Below are positions 39,727 to 48,225 of a stretch of DNA of 64,000 nucleotides, one piece after another. Source of the DNA: Gallaecimonas sp. GXIMD4217 (GTDB lineage Bacteria; Pseudomonadota; Gammaproteobacteria; Enterobacterales; Gallaecimonadaceae); assembly GCF_038087665.1 (NCBI RefSeq), contig NZ_CP149925.1:2914870-2978869 (forward strand). Reading direction: 5' to 3'. The first letter of the stretch is position 1. Every line of letters starts with the position of its first letter. Both the position numbers and the translations under genes were made by a program. Under the pieces are notes generated by a model that saw nothing but the letters and a program-made list of their open reading frames with translations, was not told where the DNA came from and did not search any database.

Positions 39727-41396
39727 CCGACCCGCGTATCGACGAAAGCCGCGTGATCCGTGCGCCCCACGGCTCACAACTGCGCTGCAAGAGCTGGCTG
39801 ACCGAAGCCGCCCTGCGCATGCTGATGAACAACCTGGATCCGGACGTGGCCGAGCATCCCCAGGGCCTGGTGGTGTACGGCGGCATCGGCCGCGCCGCCC
39901 GCAACTGGGCCTGCTTCGACAAGATAGTGGAGGTGCTGCAGCGCCTGGAAGACGACGAGACCCTGCTGGTCCAGTCCGGCAAGCCGGTCGGCGTCTTCAA
40001 GACCCATGCCGACGCCCCCCGGGTGCTGATCGCCAACTCCAACCTGGTGCCCCACTGGGCCAACTGGGAGCACTTCAACGAGCTGGATAAGAAGGGCCTG
40101 ATGATGTACGGCCAGATGACCGCCGGCTCCTGGATCTACATCGGCTCCCAGGGCATCGTCCAGGGTACCTACGAGACCTTCGTGGCCGTGGCCAAGCAGC
40201 ACTTCGGCGGCGAGGCCCGTGGCAAGTGGATCCTCACCGGCGGCCTCGGCGGCATGGGCGGCGCCCAGCCCCTGGCCGGCACCATGGCCGGCTTCTCCAT
40301 GATTGCCGTGGAGTGCGACGAGACCCGCATCGACTTCCGCCTGCGCACCCGCTACGTGGACCGCAAGGCCACCACCCTGGATGAGGCCCTGGCCATAGTC
40401 CAGGAAGCCCACGCCAGGGGCGAGGCCGTGTCCGTGGGCCTGCTGGCCAACGCCGCCGACGTCTTCGCCGAGCTGGTCGAGAAGAACATCACCCCGGACG
40501 TGGTCACCGACCAGACCTCCGCCCATGACCCCCTGAACGGCTACCTGCCCCAGGGCTGGACCATGGAGCACGCCGCCGAGATGCGCAAGCAGGACGAGGC
40601 CGCCGTGGTCAAGGCCGCCAAGCAGTCCATGGCCGTACAGGTCCGCGCCATGCTGGCCCTGCAGGAGCGCGGCGCCGCCACCCTGGATTACGGCAACAAC
40701 ATCCGCCAGATGGCCTTCGAGGAAGGTGTCGAGAACGCCTTCGACTTCCCCGGCTTCGTACCGGCCTACATCCGCCCGCTGTTCTGCGAAGGCATAGGTC
40801 CCTTCCGCTGGGCAGCCCTGTCCGGCGACCCGGAGGACATCTACAAGACCGACGCCAAGGTCAAGGAGCTGATCCCCGACAATCCGCACCTGCACAACTG
40901 GCTGGACATGGCCCGCGAGCGCATCGCCTTCCAGGGCCTGCCGGCGCGGATCTGCTGGGTCGGCCTCAAGGACCGTGCCCGCCTGGCCCTGGCCTTCAAC
41001 GAGATGGTCAGAAACGGCGAGCTCAAGGCCCCCATCGTCATCGGCCGTGACCACCTGGATTCCGGCTCCGTGGCCAGCCCCAACCGCGAGACCGAGTCCA
41101 TGATGGACGGCTCCGACGCCGTGTCCGACTGGCCGCTGCTGAACGCCCTGCTCAACACCGCCGGTGGCGCCACCTGGGTGTCCCTGCACCATGGCGGCGG
41201 CGTCGGCATGGGCTTCAGCCAACACGCCGGCGTGGTCATCGTGGCCGACGGCACCGATGCCGCCCACGCCCGCCTCGGCCGGGTGCTGCGCAACGACCCG
41301 GCTACCGGTGTCATGCGTCACGCCGATGCCGGCTACGACATCGCCAAGAACTGTGCCCGCGAACAGGGCCTCGACCTGCCCATGCTGGAGAAGTGA
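39723..41396 (+). CDS. hutU: Urocanate hydratase
   Basis: NAD-dependent hydration of urocanate to imidazolonepropionate. The 557-residue protein contains [24 protein letters not shown] and the catalytic-region [12 protein letters not shown] and [15 protein letters not shown]. Length is typical (about 555-560). It is followed one base later by hutH. Confidence 0.98.
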   Translation: MTDPRIDESRVIRAPHGSQLRCKSWLTEAALRMLMNNLDPDVAEHPQGLVVYGGIGRAARNWACFDKIVEVLQRLEDDETLLVQSGKPVGVFKTHADAPRVLIANSNLVPHWANWEHFNELDKKGLMMYGQMTAGSWIYIGSQGIVQGTYETFVAVAKQHFGGEARGKWILTGGLGGMGGAQPLAGTMAGFSMIAVECDETRIDFRLRTRYVDRKATTLDEALAIVQEAHARGEAVSVGLLANAADVFAELVEKNITPDVVTDQTSAHDPLNGYLPQGWTMEHAAEMRKQDEAAVVKAAKQSMAVQVRAMLALQERGAATLDYGNNIRQMAFEEGVENAFDFPGFVPAYIRPLFCEGIGPFRWAALSGDPEDIYKTDAKVKELIPDNPHLHNWLDMARERIAFQGLPARICWVGLKDRARLALAFNEMVRNGELKAPIVIGRDHLDSGSVASPNRETESMMDGSDAVSDWPLLNALLNTAGGATWVSLHHGGGVGMGFSQHAGVVIVADGTDAAHARLGRVLRNDPATGVMRHADAGYDIAKNCAREQGLDLPMLEK

Positions 41397-41397
41397 G

Positions 41398-42930
41398 ATG
41401 TTTGAACTGGTTCTGAAACCCGGCACCCTGACCCTGGCCCAGCTGCGCCGGGTCGCCCGCGAGCCCGTGCAGCTGAGCCTGGATCCCAGCGCCCTGCCCG
41501 CCATCGAGGCCAGCGCCGCCCAGGTGCAGAAGGTCATCAGCGAGGATCGCACCGTTTACGGCATCAACACCGGTTTTGGCCTGCTGGCCAACACCCGCAT
41601 CGCCCACCACGAGCTGGAAGAGCTGCAGCGCCGCATCGTGCTGTCCCATGCCGCCGGCATCGGCGAGCTGATGAGCGAAGACACCGTGCGCCTGCTGATG
41701 GTGCTCAAGCTCAACTCCCTGTCCCGTGGCTTCTCCGGCATCCGCCCCGTGGTGCTGGACGGCCTGATGGCGCTGATCAACGCCCAGGTCTATCCCTGCA
41801 TCCCCGAGAAGGGCTCCGTGGGCGCCTCCGGCGACCTGGCGCCCCTGTCCCATATGGTCTGCCCGCTGATCGGTGAAGGCCATGTGCTGCACAAGGGCGA
41901 GAAGCTCACCGCCGCCGAAGGCCTGAAGATCGCCGGCATCGAGCCGGTGGTACTGGCCGCCAAGGAAGGCCTGGCGCTGCTGAACGGCACCCAGGCCTCC
42001 ACCGCCTTTGCCCTGCAGGGCCTGTTCGCCGCCGAAGATCTGTTCGTGGCCGGTGCCGTCTGCGGCGCCACCAGCGTCGAAGCGGCCCTGGGCTCCCGTC
42101 GCCCCTTCGATGCCCGCATCCATGAGGTGCGTGGCCAGCAGGGCCAGATCGACGCCGCCGCCGTCTACCGGCATCTCTTGGGCGAGAGCTCCGAAGTGGG
42201 CGCTTCCCACGCCAACTGCGACAAGGTCCAGGATCCCTACAGCCTGCGCTGCCAGCCCCAGGTGATGGGCGCCGTGCTGACCCAGATCCGCCAGGCCGCC
42301 GAGGTGCTGCTGTGTGAAGCCAACGGCGTCACCGACAACCCGCTGGTGTTCGCCGAGGACGACGACATCATCAGCGGCGGCAACTTCCACGCCGAGCCGG
42401 TGGCCATGGCCGCCGACAACCTGGCCATCGCCATCAGCGAGATCGGTGCCCTGTCCGAGCGGCGCATGGCGCTGCTGATCGACAAGCACCTGTCCGGCCT
42501 GCCGGCCTTCCTGGTCAACAACGGCGGCGTCAACTCCGGCTTCATGATCGCCCAGGTCACGGCCGCGGCCCTGGCCTCCGAGAACAAGACGTTGGCCCAC
42601 CCGGCCTCGGTGGATTCCCTGCCCACCAGCGCCAACCAGGAAGACCATGTGTCCATGGCCACCTTCGCCGGCCGCCGCCTGCGCGACATGGCCGCCAACA
42701 CCAGAGGCGTGCTGGCCGTGGAATACCTGGCCGCCAACCAGGGCCTGGACTTCCGCGCCCCGCTGAAGGCCGCCGAGGCCGTGGAAAGCGCCAAGGCCAC
42801 CCTGCGTGCCCAGGTGCCCTTCTACGACCAGGACCGCTACATGGCCGCCGACATCGAGGCCGCCGACGCCATCCTGGCCAGCGCCGAGCTGAATGCCCTG
42901 GTGCCCGCCGGCATACTGCCCAGCCTGTAA
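41398..42930 (+). CDS. hutH: Histidine ammonia-lyase
   Basis: First step of histidine catabolism, removing ammonia to form urocanate. The MIO cofactor triad Ala-Ser-Gly is at residues 143-145 in [14 protein letters not shown]. The start ATG 41398 follows the hutU stop by one base, with CTGGAG upstream, giving 510 residues (the usual length). The frame is open further upstream inside hutU, but that part is not homologous. hutG is not in this cluster. Confidence 0.98.
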   Translation: MFELVLKPGTLTLAQLRRVAREPVQLSLDPSALPAIEASAAQVQKVISEDRTVYGINTGFGLLANTRIAHHELEELQRRIVLSHAAGIGELMSEDTVRLLMVLKLNSLSRGFSGIRPVVLDGLMALINAQVYPCIPEKGSVGASGDLAPLSHMVCPLIGEGHVLHKGEKLTAAEGLKIAGIEPVVLAAKEGLALLNGTQASTAFALQGLFAAEDLFVAGAVCGATSVEAALGSRRPFDARIHEVRGQQGQIDAAAVYRHLLGESSEVGASHANCDKVQDPYSLRCQPQVMGAVLTQIRQAAEVLLCEANGVTDNPLVFAEDDDIISGGNFHAEPVAMAADNLAIAISEIGALSERRMALLIDKHLSGLPAFLVNNGGVNSGFMIAQVTAAALASENKTLAHPASVDSLPTSANQEDHVSMATFAGRRLRDMAANTRGVLAVEYLAANQGLDFRAPLKAAEAVESAKATLRAQVPFYDQDRYMAADIEAADAILASAELNALVPAGILPSL

Positions 42931-42947
42931 GTTTCCTTACCGGCAGC

Positions 42948-42976
42948 AAAAAGGCCTCCCTTGGGAGGCCTTTTTT
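42948..42976 (+). terminator. Terminator of hutCUH, invaded by the insertion sequence
   Basis: AAAAAGGCCTCCC-TT-GGGAGGCCTTTTTT. The T-run (42971-42976) is part of the 8 bp target site duplicated by the neighbouring IS, so the left end of the IS abuts the terminator, which itself stays intact. Confidence 0.9.
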
Positions 42977-42978
42977 AT

Positions 42979-44271
42979 GGTTCATCGCGGATCTCCGGGG
43001 AAGGCGGCTTTTATCTTCAGGAAGAAGTACTCCAGATCCCGATAGCCATAAGCCATCCGCTTCATCAGTTTGATTTTGTTGTTCATCCCCTCCAGCCGGC
43101 AGGTATGGAGGGGATAGCTGGCGGAAGCGACTATCCCTGGCAAGTAGGGTTTTAGCTTACGGGCGAACTGCAACAGCGGCGCGATGCCACTTTCCTCCAC
43201 CTGCTGCCACCAGAGCCGCCATTGGCGATGGGCCGTTTGCTCATCGCGGCAGTACCACAGCGCCTTCAACTGCTCCTTGAGCACGTAGACCACCATCAGA
43301 TCACGGTTGGCGGCCAGCAAGGCTTCGAGGCGGCCACGTTCCTTGTCATTGAGATTGCCCTCGTTTTTGAGCAACACCCAGCGGCTACGCTTGATATGAC
43401 GGCGGGCCTGCTGCTCGGTGCCCTGGGCCTTGGCACAGTCGAGCCGCACCCGGTCAATCACCTCCCGGCCATACTTGGCCACCACATGGAACAGGTCGTA
43501 GACCACCCTGGCGTTGGGGCAATGCGCCTGCACCTCCAGATCGAAGGCGGTGTTCATGTCCATCGCCACGGCCTCGATCTGCTGACAGCGTTCGCCTAGC
43601 CGCTCGAAGAAGGGCCGGATGCTGCGGCGACTGCGTCCCTCGCCTATCCACAACACCTGGTGGGTATCCGCATCGGCGATGACGGTGGCGTAGCGGTGGC
43701 CCTTGAACAGGGCGAACTCATCCATGACCAGTCGTCGCAACCGGGACCAGTCGGGCTCGGTGACCTGCCGCTGCAGGCGGCGCTTGTCGATGGCCTTCAC
43801 GGTGTGCCAGTGCAGCCCCAGCAGTTCACCGACCTGCTTGACCGGCAGTAACGCCAGTAGGCGTTCGGCGTAGCGTTCCAGACGGCAGCTCAAACGGGCG
43901 AAGGGACGCAGCCAGGAGATGTGTTCGGTCCCTCGGCCGCACTGATGGCAGTTAAGCCGTCGCACCGGCACCTTGAGGGTCACGGTATGGTCCATCAGTG
44001 CGCGATCGGCGACCGTTCTCCAGGTGGTGTCGTGGACGGCTTGGGCCAGCTTGCCGCAACGACAGCAGGGCGGGCGATTGGGGCTGAGGTGAATGGTGAG
44101 ATGTTGGTCGTGTTGCTCTATGTGGTCGGGGCTAAAGCCTTCCCACAGCTCGAACGGAAGGGTAAGCTGCGACATCGAAAACGGCTGGTTGGTTAGTGTC
44201 TTTGTTTGGCGACATCACAATAACCTATCCAGCCGTTTTCACATCTATTCCCCGCTAATGTGCGAAGAACC
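42979..44271 (-). mobile_element. Complete ISL3-family insertion sequence
   Basis: A 1293 bp element bounded by imperfect 24 bp inverted repeats; both ends begin GGTTC and share TCGC and GGGGAA. It is flanked by the perfect 8 bp direct repeat TTTTTTAT (42971-42978 and 44272-44279), the target-duplication length of ISL3 elements. It carries one transposase gene. The intact ends, intact gene and perfect duplication point to a recent insertion. Confidence 0.92.
42982..44175 (-). CDS. ISL3-family transposase
   Basis: DDE transposase of 397 residues. N-terminal zinc-finger Cys pairs (CCRCGKLAQ, CHQCGRG) are followed by a helix-turn-helix, then the catalytic core with MDEFALFKGHRYATVI (first Asp), VAMDMNTAFDLEV (second Asp) and RLEGMNNKIKLMKRMAYGYR (Glu). 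The ORF nearly fills the element and is intact. It is on the same strand as, and downstream of, the OmpA-like gene, so read-through transcription could reach it. Confidence 0.93.
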   Translation of the reverse strand: MSQLTLPFELWEGFSPDHIEQHDQHLTIHLSPNRPPCCRCGKLAQAVHDTTWRTVADRALMDHTVTLKVPVRRLNCHQCGRGTEHISWLRPFARLSCRLERYAERLLALLPVKQVGELLGLHWHTVKAIDKRRLQRQVTEPDWSRLRRLVMDEFALFKGHRYATVIADADTHQVLWIGEGRSRRSIRPFFERLGERCQQIEAVAMDMNTAFDLEVQAHCPNARVVYDLFHVVAKYGREVIDRVRLDCAKAQGTEQQARRHIKRSRWVLLKNEGNLNDKERGRLEALLAANRDLMVVYVLKEQLKALWYCRDEQTAHRQWRLWWQQVEESGIAPLLQFARKLKPYLPGIVASASYPLHTCRLEGMNNKIKLMKRMAYGYRDLEYFFLKIKAAFPGDPR

Positions 44272-44290
44272 TTTTTTATTGTCCGAAGGC

Positions 44291-45730
44291 TCAGCTCTGG
44301 TCCGAACGCACCACCAGCTCCACCCGGCGGTTCTGGGCCTGGCCCTGCTCGTCCAGGTTGCTGGCCACGGGGGCGAATTCACCCACGCCCACGGCCTCCA
44401 GCTGGGCCGGGGCCAGGCCCTGCCCCTGAAGGGTCTTCACCACGGCGTCGGCGCGGCGCTTGGCCAGGGCCTGGTTGTAGCCGCGCTTGCCCTTGTCGTC
44501 GGTGTGGCCCACCACGTAGAAGCGCATCCTGGGGTTGGCCTTGAGGTAGCTGACCAGCACGTCCAGCACCGGCTTGGACTCGGGTAGCAGCTGGTCGCTG
44601 TCGTACTTGAACAGCAGGCCGTCCAGTATCGCTCGACCCTGGCTGGCCATGGCGTCGTTGAGGCCCTCCAGGTTGATGGCCACCCTGTCGTCCTTGAGGG
44701 CGCTGCTTTCCAACACCTTGAGATCCAGGCCCAGGCGGCCGGGAAAACCCAGCACATAGGTGCTGACATGGACGTCACCCTCGGGTCGCGCCAGCTTGTA
44801 CCAGCCGTAGTACTGGTTTTCCTCGAAGCCGATGTCTTCCAGGGAATCTATGGCCTTGGCAAAGCGTTTCTCGGAGCCGCAGGCCTTGCCCCGGCAGCTG
44901 AACTGCTCGACGAAGCCCAGCTTCTCCAACGCCGCCTGGTAGTTGGCATGGACCTCGTACTCCGAGTAGCCGCGGGGCAGCTCATAGCCAATCTGGGTCA
45001 ACTTGCCCTCCCCTTGTTCCAGGGTCGCCTTGCCCCTGGTGACGGCGCGGGCGAAGGGCACCTTGGCAAAGCCGAGCTGGCGGTAGTCGTTGATATGGGC
45101 GCCGGGCAGGCGGGCCAGCAGCGGATGGTCGGCACTGCCCTGCTTGTCGCGCTGGCGGTTGTCCTTGAAGCTGATCTGGCTGGGCGCCTGGCCCAGGAAG
45201 TCGCCGTTGACCTTCACCAGGCCCAGGGGCTCGGGAATGGTTTCCACCACGTCCAGCTGCAGGAAGCTCTGCTTGCCCGAGGTGGTGGCCACCACCATGG
45301 CGTAGATGTCTCCTTGGGGCCGGGGCAGCCTGGCGGCCAGGTAGTGCATTTCATTGGTGTAGACGAACAGGCCGCCGATCCTGTCCTTGAACTTGCGCTC
45401 ATTGCCGCAGTCCTGCTCACGGCATTGGAACAGCAGCTCGGCCCCTTGCTCCTGAAGGGCCTGGCGGTAGTTGTTGAAGATATGGCTGGGGGCGTACTGG
45501 CCGGACAGCTTGTAGTAGGAGCTGGTCAGCTTGCCCGCCACCTCGGTGGTGGCGTACTGCCTGCCCTTGCGGCCCGTCACCAGCTGGTAGGGGCTGTAGT
45601 GGCGCTGCAGCGTTTCACTCTTCTTGCTGCCGGGCAGCAAGGTAAAGAGGCCGGAGGCGTCGGTGGCGGCAAAGGTGGGGGCGCTCAACAGGCCGGTCAG
45701 CAGGGCCAAGGCCAGGGTACGGATCTTCAT
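44291..45730 (-). CDS. Exported DUF4892-type protein with a C-terminal OmpA peptidoglycan-binding domain
   Basis: A 479-residue envelope protein. Signal peptide MKIRTLALALLTGLLSAPTF is cut near TFA-AT. Two DUF4892-like modules follow (about 20-175 and 185-345), each with a tyrosine-rich start and a Cys pair (CREQDCGNERKF; CRGKACGSEKRF). The OmpA domain (about 365-475) has FKYDSDQLLP and NQALAKRRADAVV with the Asp and Arg that bind diaminopimelate. It is probably an anchored periplasmic or outer-membrane protein of unknown role. Its downstream side was altered by the IS insertion. Confidence 0.82.
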   Translation of the reverse strand: MKIRTLALALLTGLLSAPTFAATDASGLFTLLPGSKKSETLQRHYSPYQLVTGRKGRQYATTEVAGKLTSSYYKLSGQYAPSHIFNNYRQALQEQGAELLFQCREQDCGNERKFKDRIGGLFVYTNEMHYLAARLPRPQGDIYAMVVATTSGKQSFLQLDVVETIPEPLGLVKVNGDFLGQAPSQISFKDNRQRDKQGSADHPLLARLPGAHINDYRQLGFAKVPFARAVTRGKATLEQGEGKLTQIGYELPRGYSEYEVHANYQAALEKLGFVEQFSCRGKACGSEKRFAKAIDSLEDIGFEENQYYGWYKLARPEGDVHVSTYVLGFPGRLGLDLKVLESSALKDDRVAINLEGLNDAMASQGRAILDGLLFKYDSDQLLPESKPVLDVLVSYLKANPRMRFYVVGHTDDKGKRGYNQALAKRRADAVVKTLQGQGLAPAQLEAVGVGEFAPVASNLDEQGQAQNRRVELVVRSDQS

Positions 45731-45859
45731 GCAACAATCCCTGTTATGAAAAGACCACAACACCTTACCACACAAGGCGTTACCTTAAAGTGAACGGCGG
45801 CAGAGCCGCAGCCACTCTGGTAGTCTGTTTTCATATCCAAGGACAACAGAGAAAAACCC

Positions 45860-46777
45860 ATGAGCGAACAGCACTTCTATCCCATCGGCACCCCGGGCCA
45901 GGCCTGGAGCGAGGCGGAAAAGGCCCAGTGGCTGGCAAGCCAGAACATCAAGCGCAGCTACCAGGATGACGTGGTGGCCCAGGTTGAGGCCCTGGCCGGC
46001 GACTTCGAACTGATCCGCTACGGCGCCCTGCCGGTGGCGCCGGAGCGCTACCCGCTGCTGGCCCTGAAGAGCAGGGACTGGCAGCCGGGCAGGCCCCATG
46101 TGCTGATCACCGGCGGCATCCACGGCTACGAGACCAGTGGCGTCCAGGGCGCCCTGCAGTTCGCCAGGGAGCGGGCCCTGGCCTATGGGGCGCATTTCAA
46201 CCTGCTCATGGTGCCCTGCGTCAGCCCCTGGGGCTATGAAGTGATCAACCGCTGGAACCCCAATGCCGTGGATCCCAACCGCTCCTTCGTCGACAACAGC
46301 CCCTCCGAGGAGGCGGCGGCGCTGATGGCGCTGGTGGCCGACCAGGGCGTGGACTTCCTGGCCCATATTGACCTGCACGAGACCACCGACAGCGACGAGT
46401 CCGAGTTCCGCCCGGCCCTGGCGGCCCGGGACGGCAAGGCCTTCGTGCCGGGCGGCATCCCCGACGGCTTTTATGTGGTGGACGACAGCGAACATCCCCA
46501 GCCCGAATTCCAGAAGGCCATCATCGACGCCGTGGCCAGGGTCACCCATATCGCCCCGCCGGACGCCGACGGCAACATCATCGGCTCGCCGGTGGTCGAC
46601 CATGGCGTGATCCGCTACCCCCTCAAGCAGCTGGGCCTGTGCGCCAGCGTCACCGGCGCCCCCTTTACCTGCACCACAGAGGTGTACCCGGACAGCCCCA
46701 GGGCCACCGATGCCCTCTGCAACGCCGCCCAGGTGGCGGCCGTCTGCGGCGCCCTGGACCATCTTCTGGCCAGGTAG
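45860..46777 (+). CDS. M14-family metallocarboxypeptidase (succinylglutamate desuccinylase-like)
   Basis: Zinc hydrolase of 305 residues. HxxE ligands are in GGIHGYETSG (about 90), the third ligand is in HIDLHETTDSDESEF (about 172), and the catalytic Glu is likely in CTTEVYPDSP (about 275). There is no signal peptide, so it acts in the cytoplasm. Related proteins act on N-acyl amino acids or small peptides; the substrate is not deducible. It is divergent from the OmpA-like gene and convergent with the SPFH gene. Confidence 0.82.
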   Translation: MSEQHFYPIGTPGQAWSEAEKAQWLASQNIKRSYQDDVVAQVEALAGDFELIRYGALPVAPERYPLLALKSRDWQPGRPHVLITGGIHGYETSGVQGALQFARERALAYGAHFNLLMVPCVSPWGYEVINRWNPNAVDPNRSFVDNSPSEEAAALMALVADQGVDFLAHIDLHETTDSDESEFRPALAARDGKAFVPGGIPDGFYVVDDSEHPQPEFQKAIIDAVARVTHIAPPDADGNIIGSPVVDHGVIRYPLKQLGLCASVTGAPFTCTTEVYPDSPRATDALCNAAQVAAVCGALDHLLAR

Positions 46778-46783
46778 CAGGCG

Positions 46784-46812
46784 AAAAAAAGGCCCCGTCC
46801 GGGGCCTTTTTC
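46784..46812. terminator. Bidirectional terminator between the M14 and SPFH genes
   Basis: AAAAAGGCCCC-GTCC-GGGGCCTTTTT between two convergent genes. Confidence 0.9.
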
Positions 46813-47670
46813 TTATTTGACGACGGCGCCCATCATGGCGCGGATGGCGGCGGGGATATCCCCAGGCAGCACCACCAGCTTGCTGTTGTCGGAGGTGGAC
46901 ATGTCCTTCATGGCCTCCACGTAGCGTTCGCCCAGCAGGTACATGACCGGCAGCTCGTTGTTCTGGATGGCGATGGTGACCTTCTCGATGGCGGTCTGGC
47001 TGGCGGTGGCCAGCACCACCTGGGCCTCGGCGTCACGACGGGAGGCTTCCAGACGGCCCTCCGCCTCCAGGATGGCGGCGGCCTTCTCGCCGTCGGCCCG
47101 GGTCACGGTGGCACGGCGGCCACGCTCGGCGGCGGCCTGCTCTTCCATGGCCTTCTGCATGGTGTTGGAGGGGTTGATGTCCTGGATCTCCACCGTCTTC
47201 AGGGTGATGCCCCAGTCGGAGATGTCGTCGGAGATGCCGGCCTTGAGCTTGGCCTTGATGGCATCGCGGTTGGACAGGGCATCGTCCAGGTCCATCTCGC
47301 CGATGATGGAACGCAGCGAGGTCTGCACCAGGTTCTGGATGGCGAAGCTGTAGTCCTCGACGCCGTAGACCGCCTTCTCCGGGGAGACGATGTTGATGTA
47401 GGCCACGGCATTGGCGATGATCACCGCGTTATCCCTGGTGATCACCTCCTGGGAGGGGATATCCAGGACGATGTCCTTGGTGGTGACCTTGTAGGCCACC
47501 AGATCGATATAGGGCAGGATGAAGTTCAGGCCCGGGCCCAGGGTACGGCTGTATTTGCCGAGGCGCTGGATCACGAACTTGCTGCCCTGGGGCACGATCT
47601 TGACCCCCATCAGCAGGGTCACCAGCACCAGTACCAGCAGTGCCAAGGCCATTATCAATCCTTTTTCCAT
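46813..47670 (-). CDS. qmcA: SPFH/Band 7 (stomatin-like) membrane protein
   Basis: A 285-residue protein with one N-terminal TM helix (about 5-22), a Band 7 domain (GVKIVPQGSKFVIQRLGKYSRTLGPGLNF) and a long charged helix (EEQAAAERGRRATVTRADGEK) that drives oligomerisation. It resembles E. coli QmcA, a quality-control cage or raft protein. Paired with the NfeD-like gene 26 bp upstream, the standard SPFH-NfeD operon. AAGGA precedes the ATG. Confidence 0.9.
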   Translation of the reverse strand: MEKGLIMALALLVLVLVTLLMGVKIVPQGSKFVIQRLGKYSRTLGPGLNFILPYIDLVAYKVTTKDIVLDIPSQEVITRDNAVIIANAVAYINIVSPEKAVYGVEDYSFAIQNLVQTSLRSIIGEMDLDDALSNRDAIKAKLKAGISDDISDWGITLKTVEIQDINPSNTMQKAMEEQAAAERGRRATVTRADGEKAAAILEAEGRLEASRRDAEAQVVLATASQTAIEKVTIAIQNNELPVMYLLGERYVEAMKDMSTSDNSKLVVLPGDIPAAIRAMMGAVVK

Positions 47671-47696
47671 GTTGTTTTTCCTTTATAGCTGCGGCC

Positions 47697-48152
47697 TCAG
47701 CCGCGTTTTTCCACGATCAGGGTATTGCCCGACATCTCCACCACCGCGACCCTGTCGCCCACGTCCACCTCGCTCTGGCAGATGAAGGGCCATTCGTCGT
47801 CACCCAGCAGGGGCGTGGTGAAACGCACCAGGCCGCGCTGGTCGTCCTGGGGCTTGCGGATCACCTGGCCCACCTCGCCCTTGATGGCCTCGCCGGCGAT
47901 GCCGGCCTTGGTGCGGTCGCGCATCATCGGCTTGAAGTAGCGGAACCAGAATACCGTCATAGCGGTGGAGGCCAGGGCCCAGATGGCCAGTTGCCAGGCC
48001 AGGGACAGCGGCAGCGCCAGGCCCAGCAGCAGGGCCACCACCATGGCGCCCAGGCCGAACCAGAACAGGGTGAAGCTGGGCACGGCCAGCTCCGCCAGGA
48101 TCAGCAGCACGCCGAACACCAGCCAGTGCCAGTATTGGATCTCAAATTCCAT
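47697..48152 (-). CDS. NfeD-family membrane protein
   Basis: A 151-residue protein with two to four TM helices (WHWLVFGVLLILAELAVPSF, and about 35-75) followed by the cytoplasmic OB-fold of NfeD (about 95-150, ending GDRVAVVEMSGNTLIVEKRG). It partners the SPFH protein in the adjacent gene. GAGGA lies before ATG 48152. Confidence 0.9.
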   Translation of the reverse strand: MEFEIQYWHWLVFGVLLILAELAVPSFTLFWFGLGAMVVALLLGLALPLSLAWQLAIWALASTAMTVFWFRYFKPMMRDRTKAGIAGEAIKGEVGQVIRKPQDDQRGLVRFTTPLLGDDEWPFICQSEVDVGDRVAVVEMSGNTLIVEKRG

Positions 48153-48225
48153 CTCAATTCCTCGGAGTGGTGTATCGCCCCATCATCCGGCAGAAGCCGC
48201 CTGAACTCAAATACTTATGAGCAGG

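Noticed and set aside
41164-41397. N-terminal extension of HutH inside hutU
   Set aside because: The extra residues come from an out-of-frame reading of hutU; the MIO triad falls at 143-145 only with the start at 41398.
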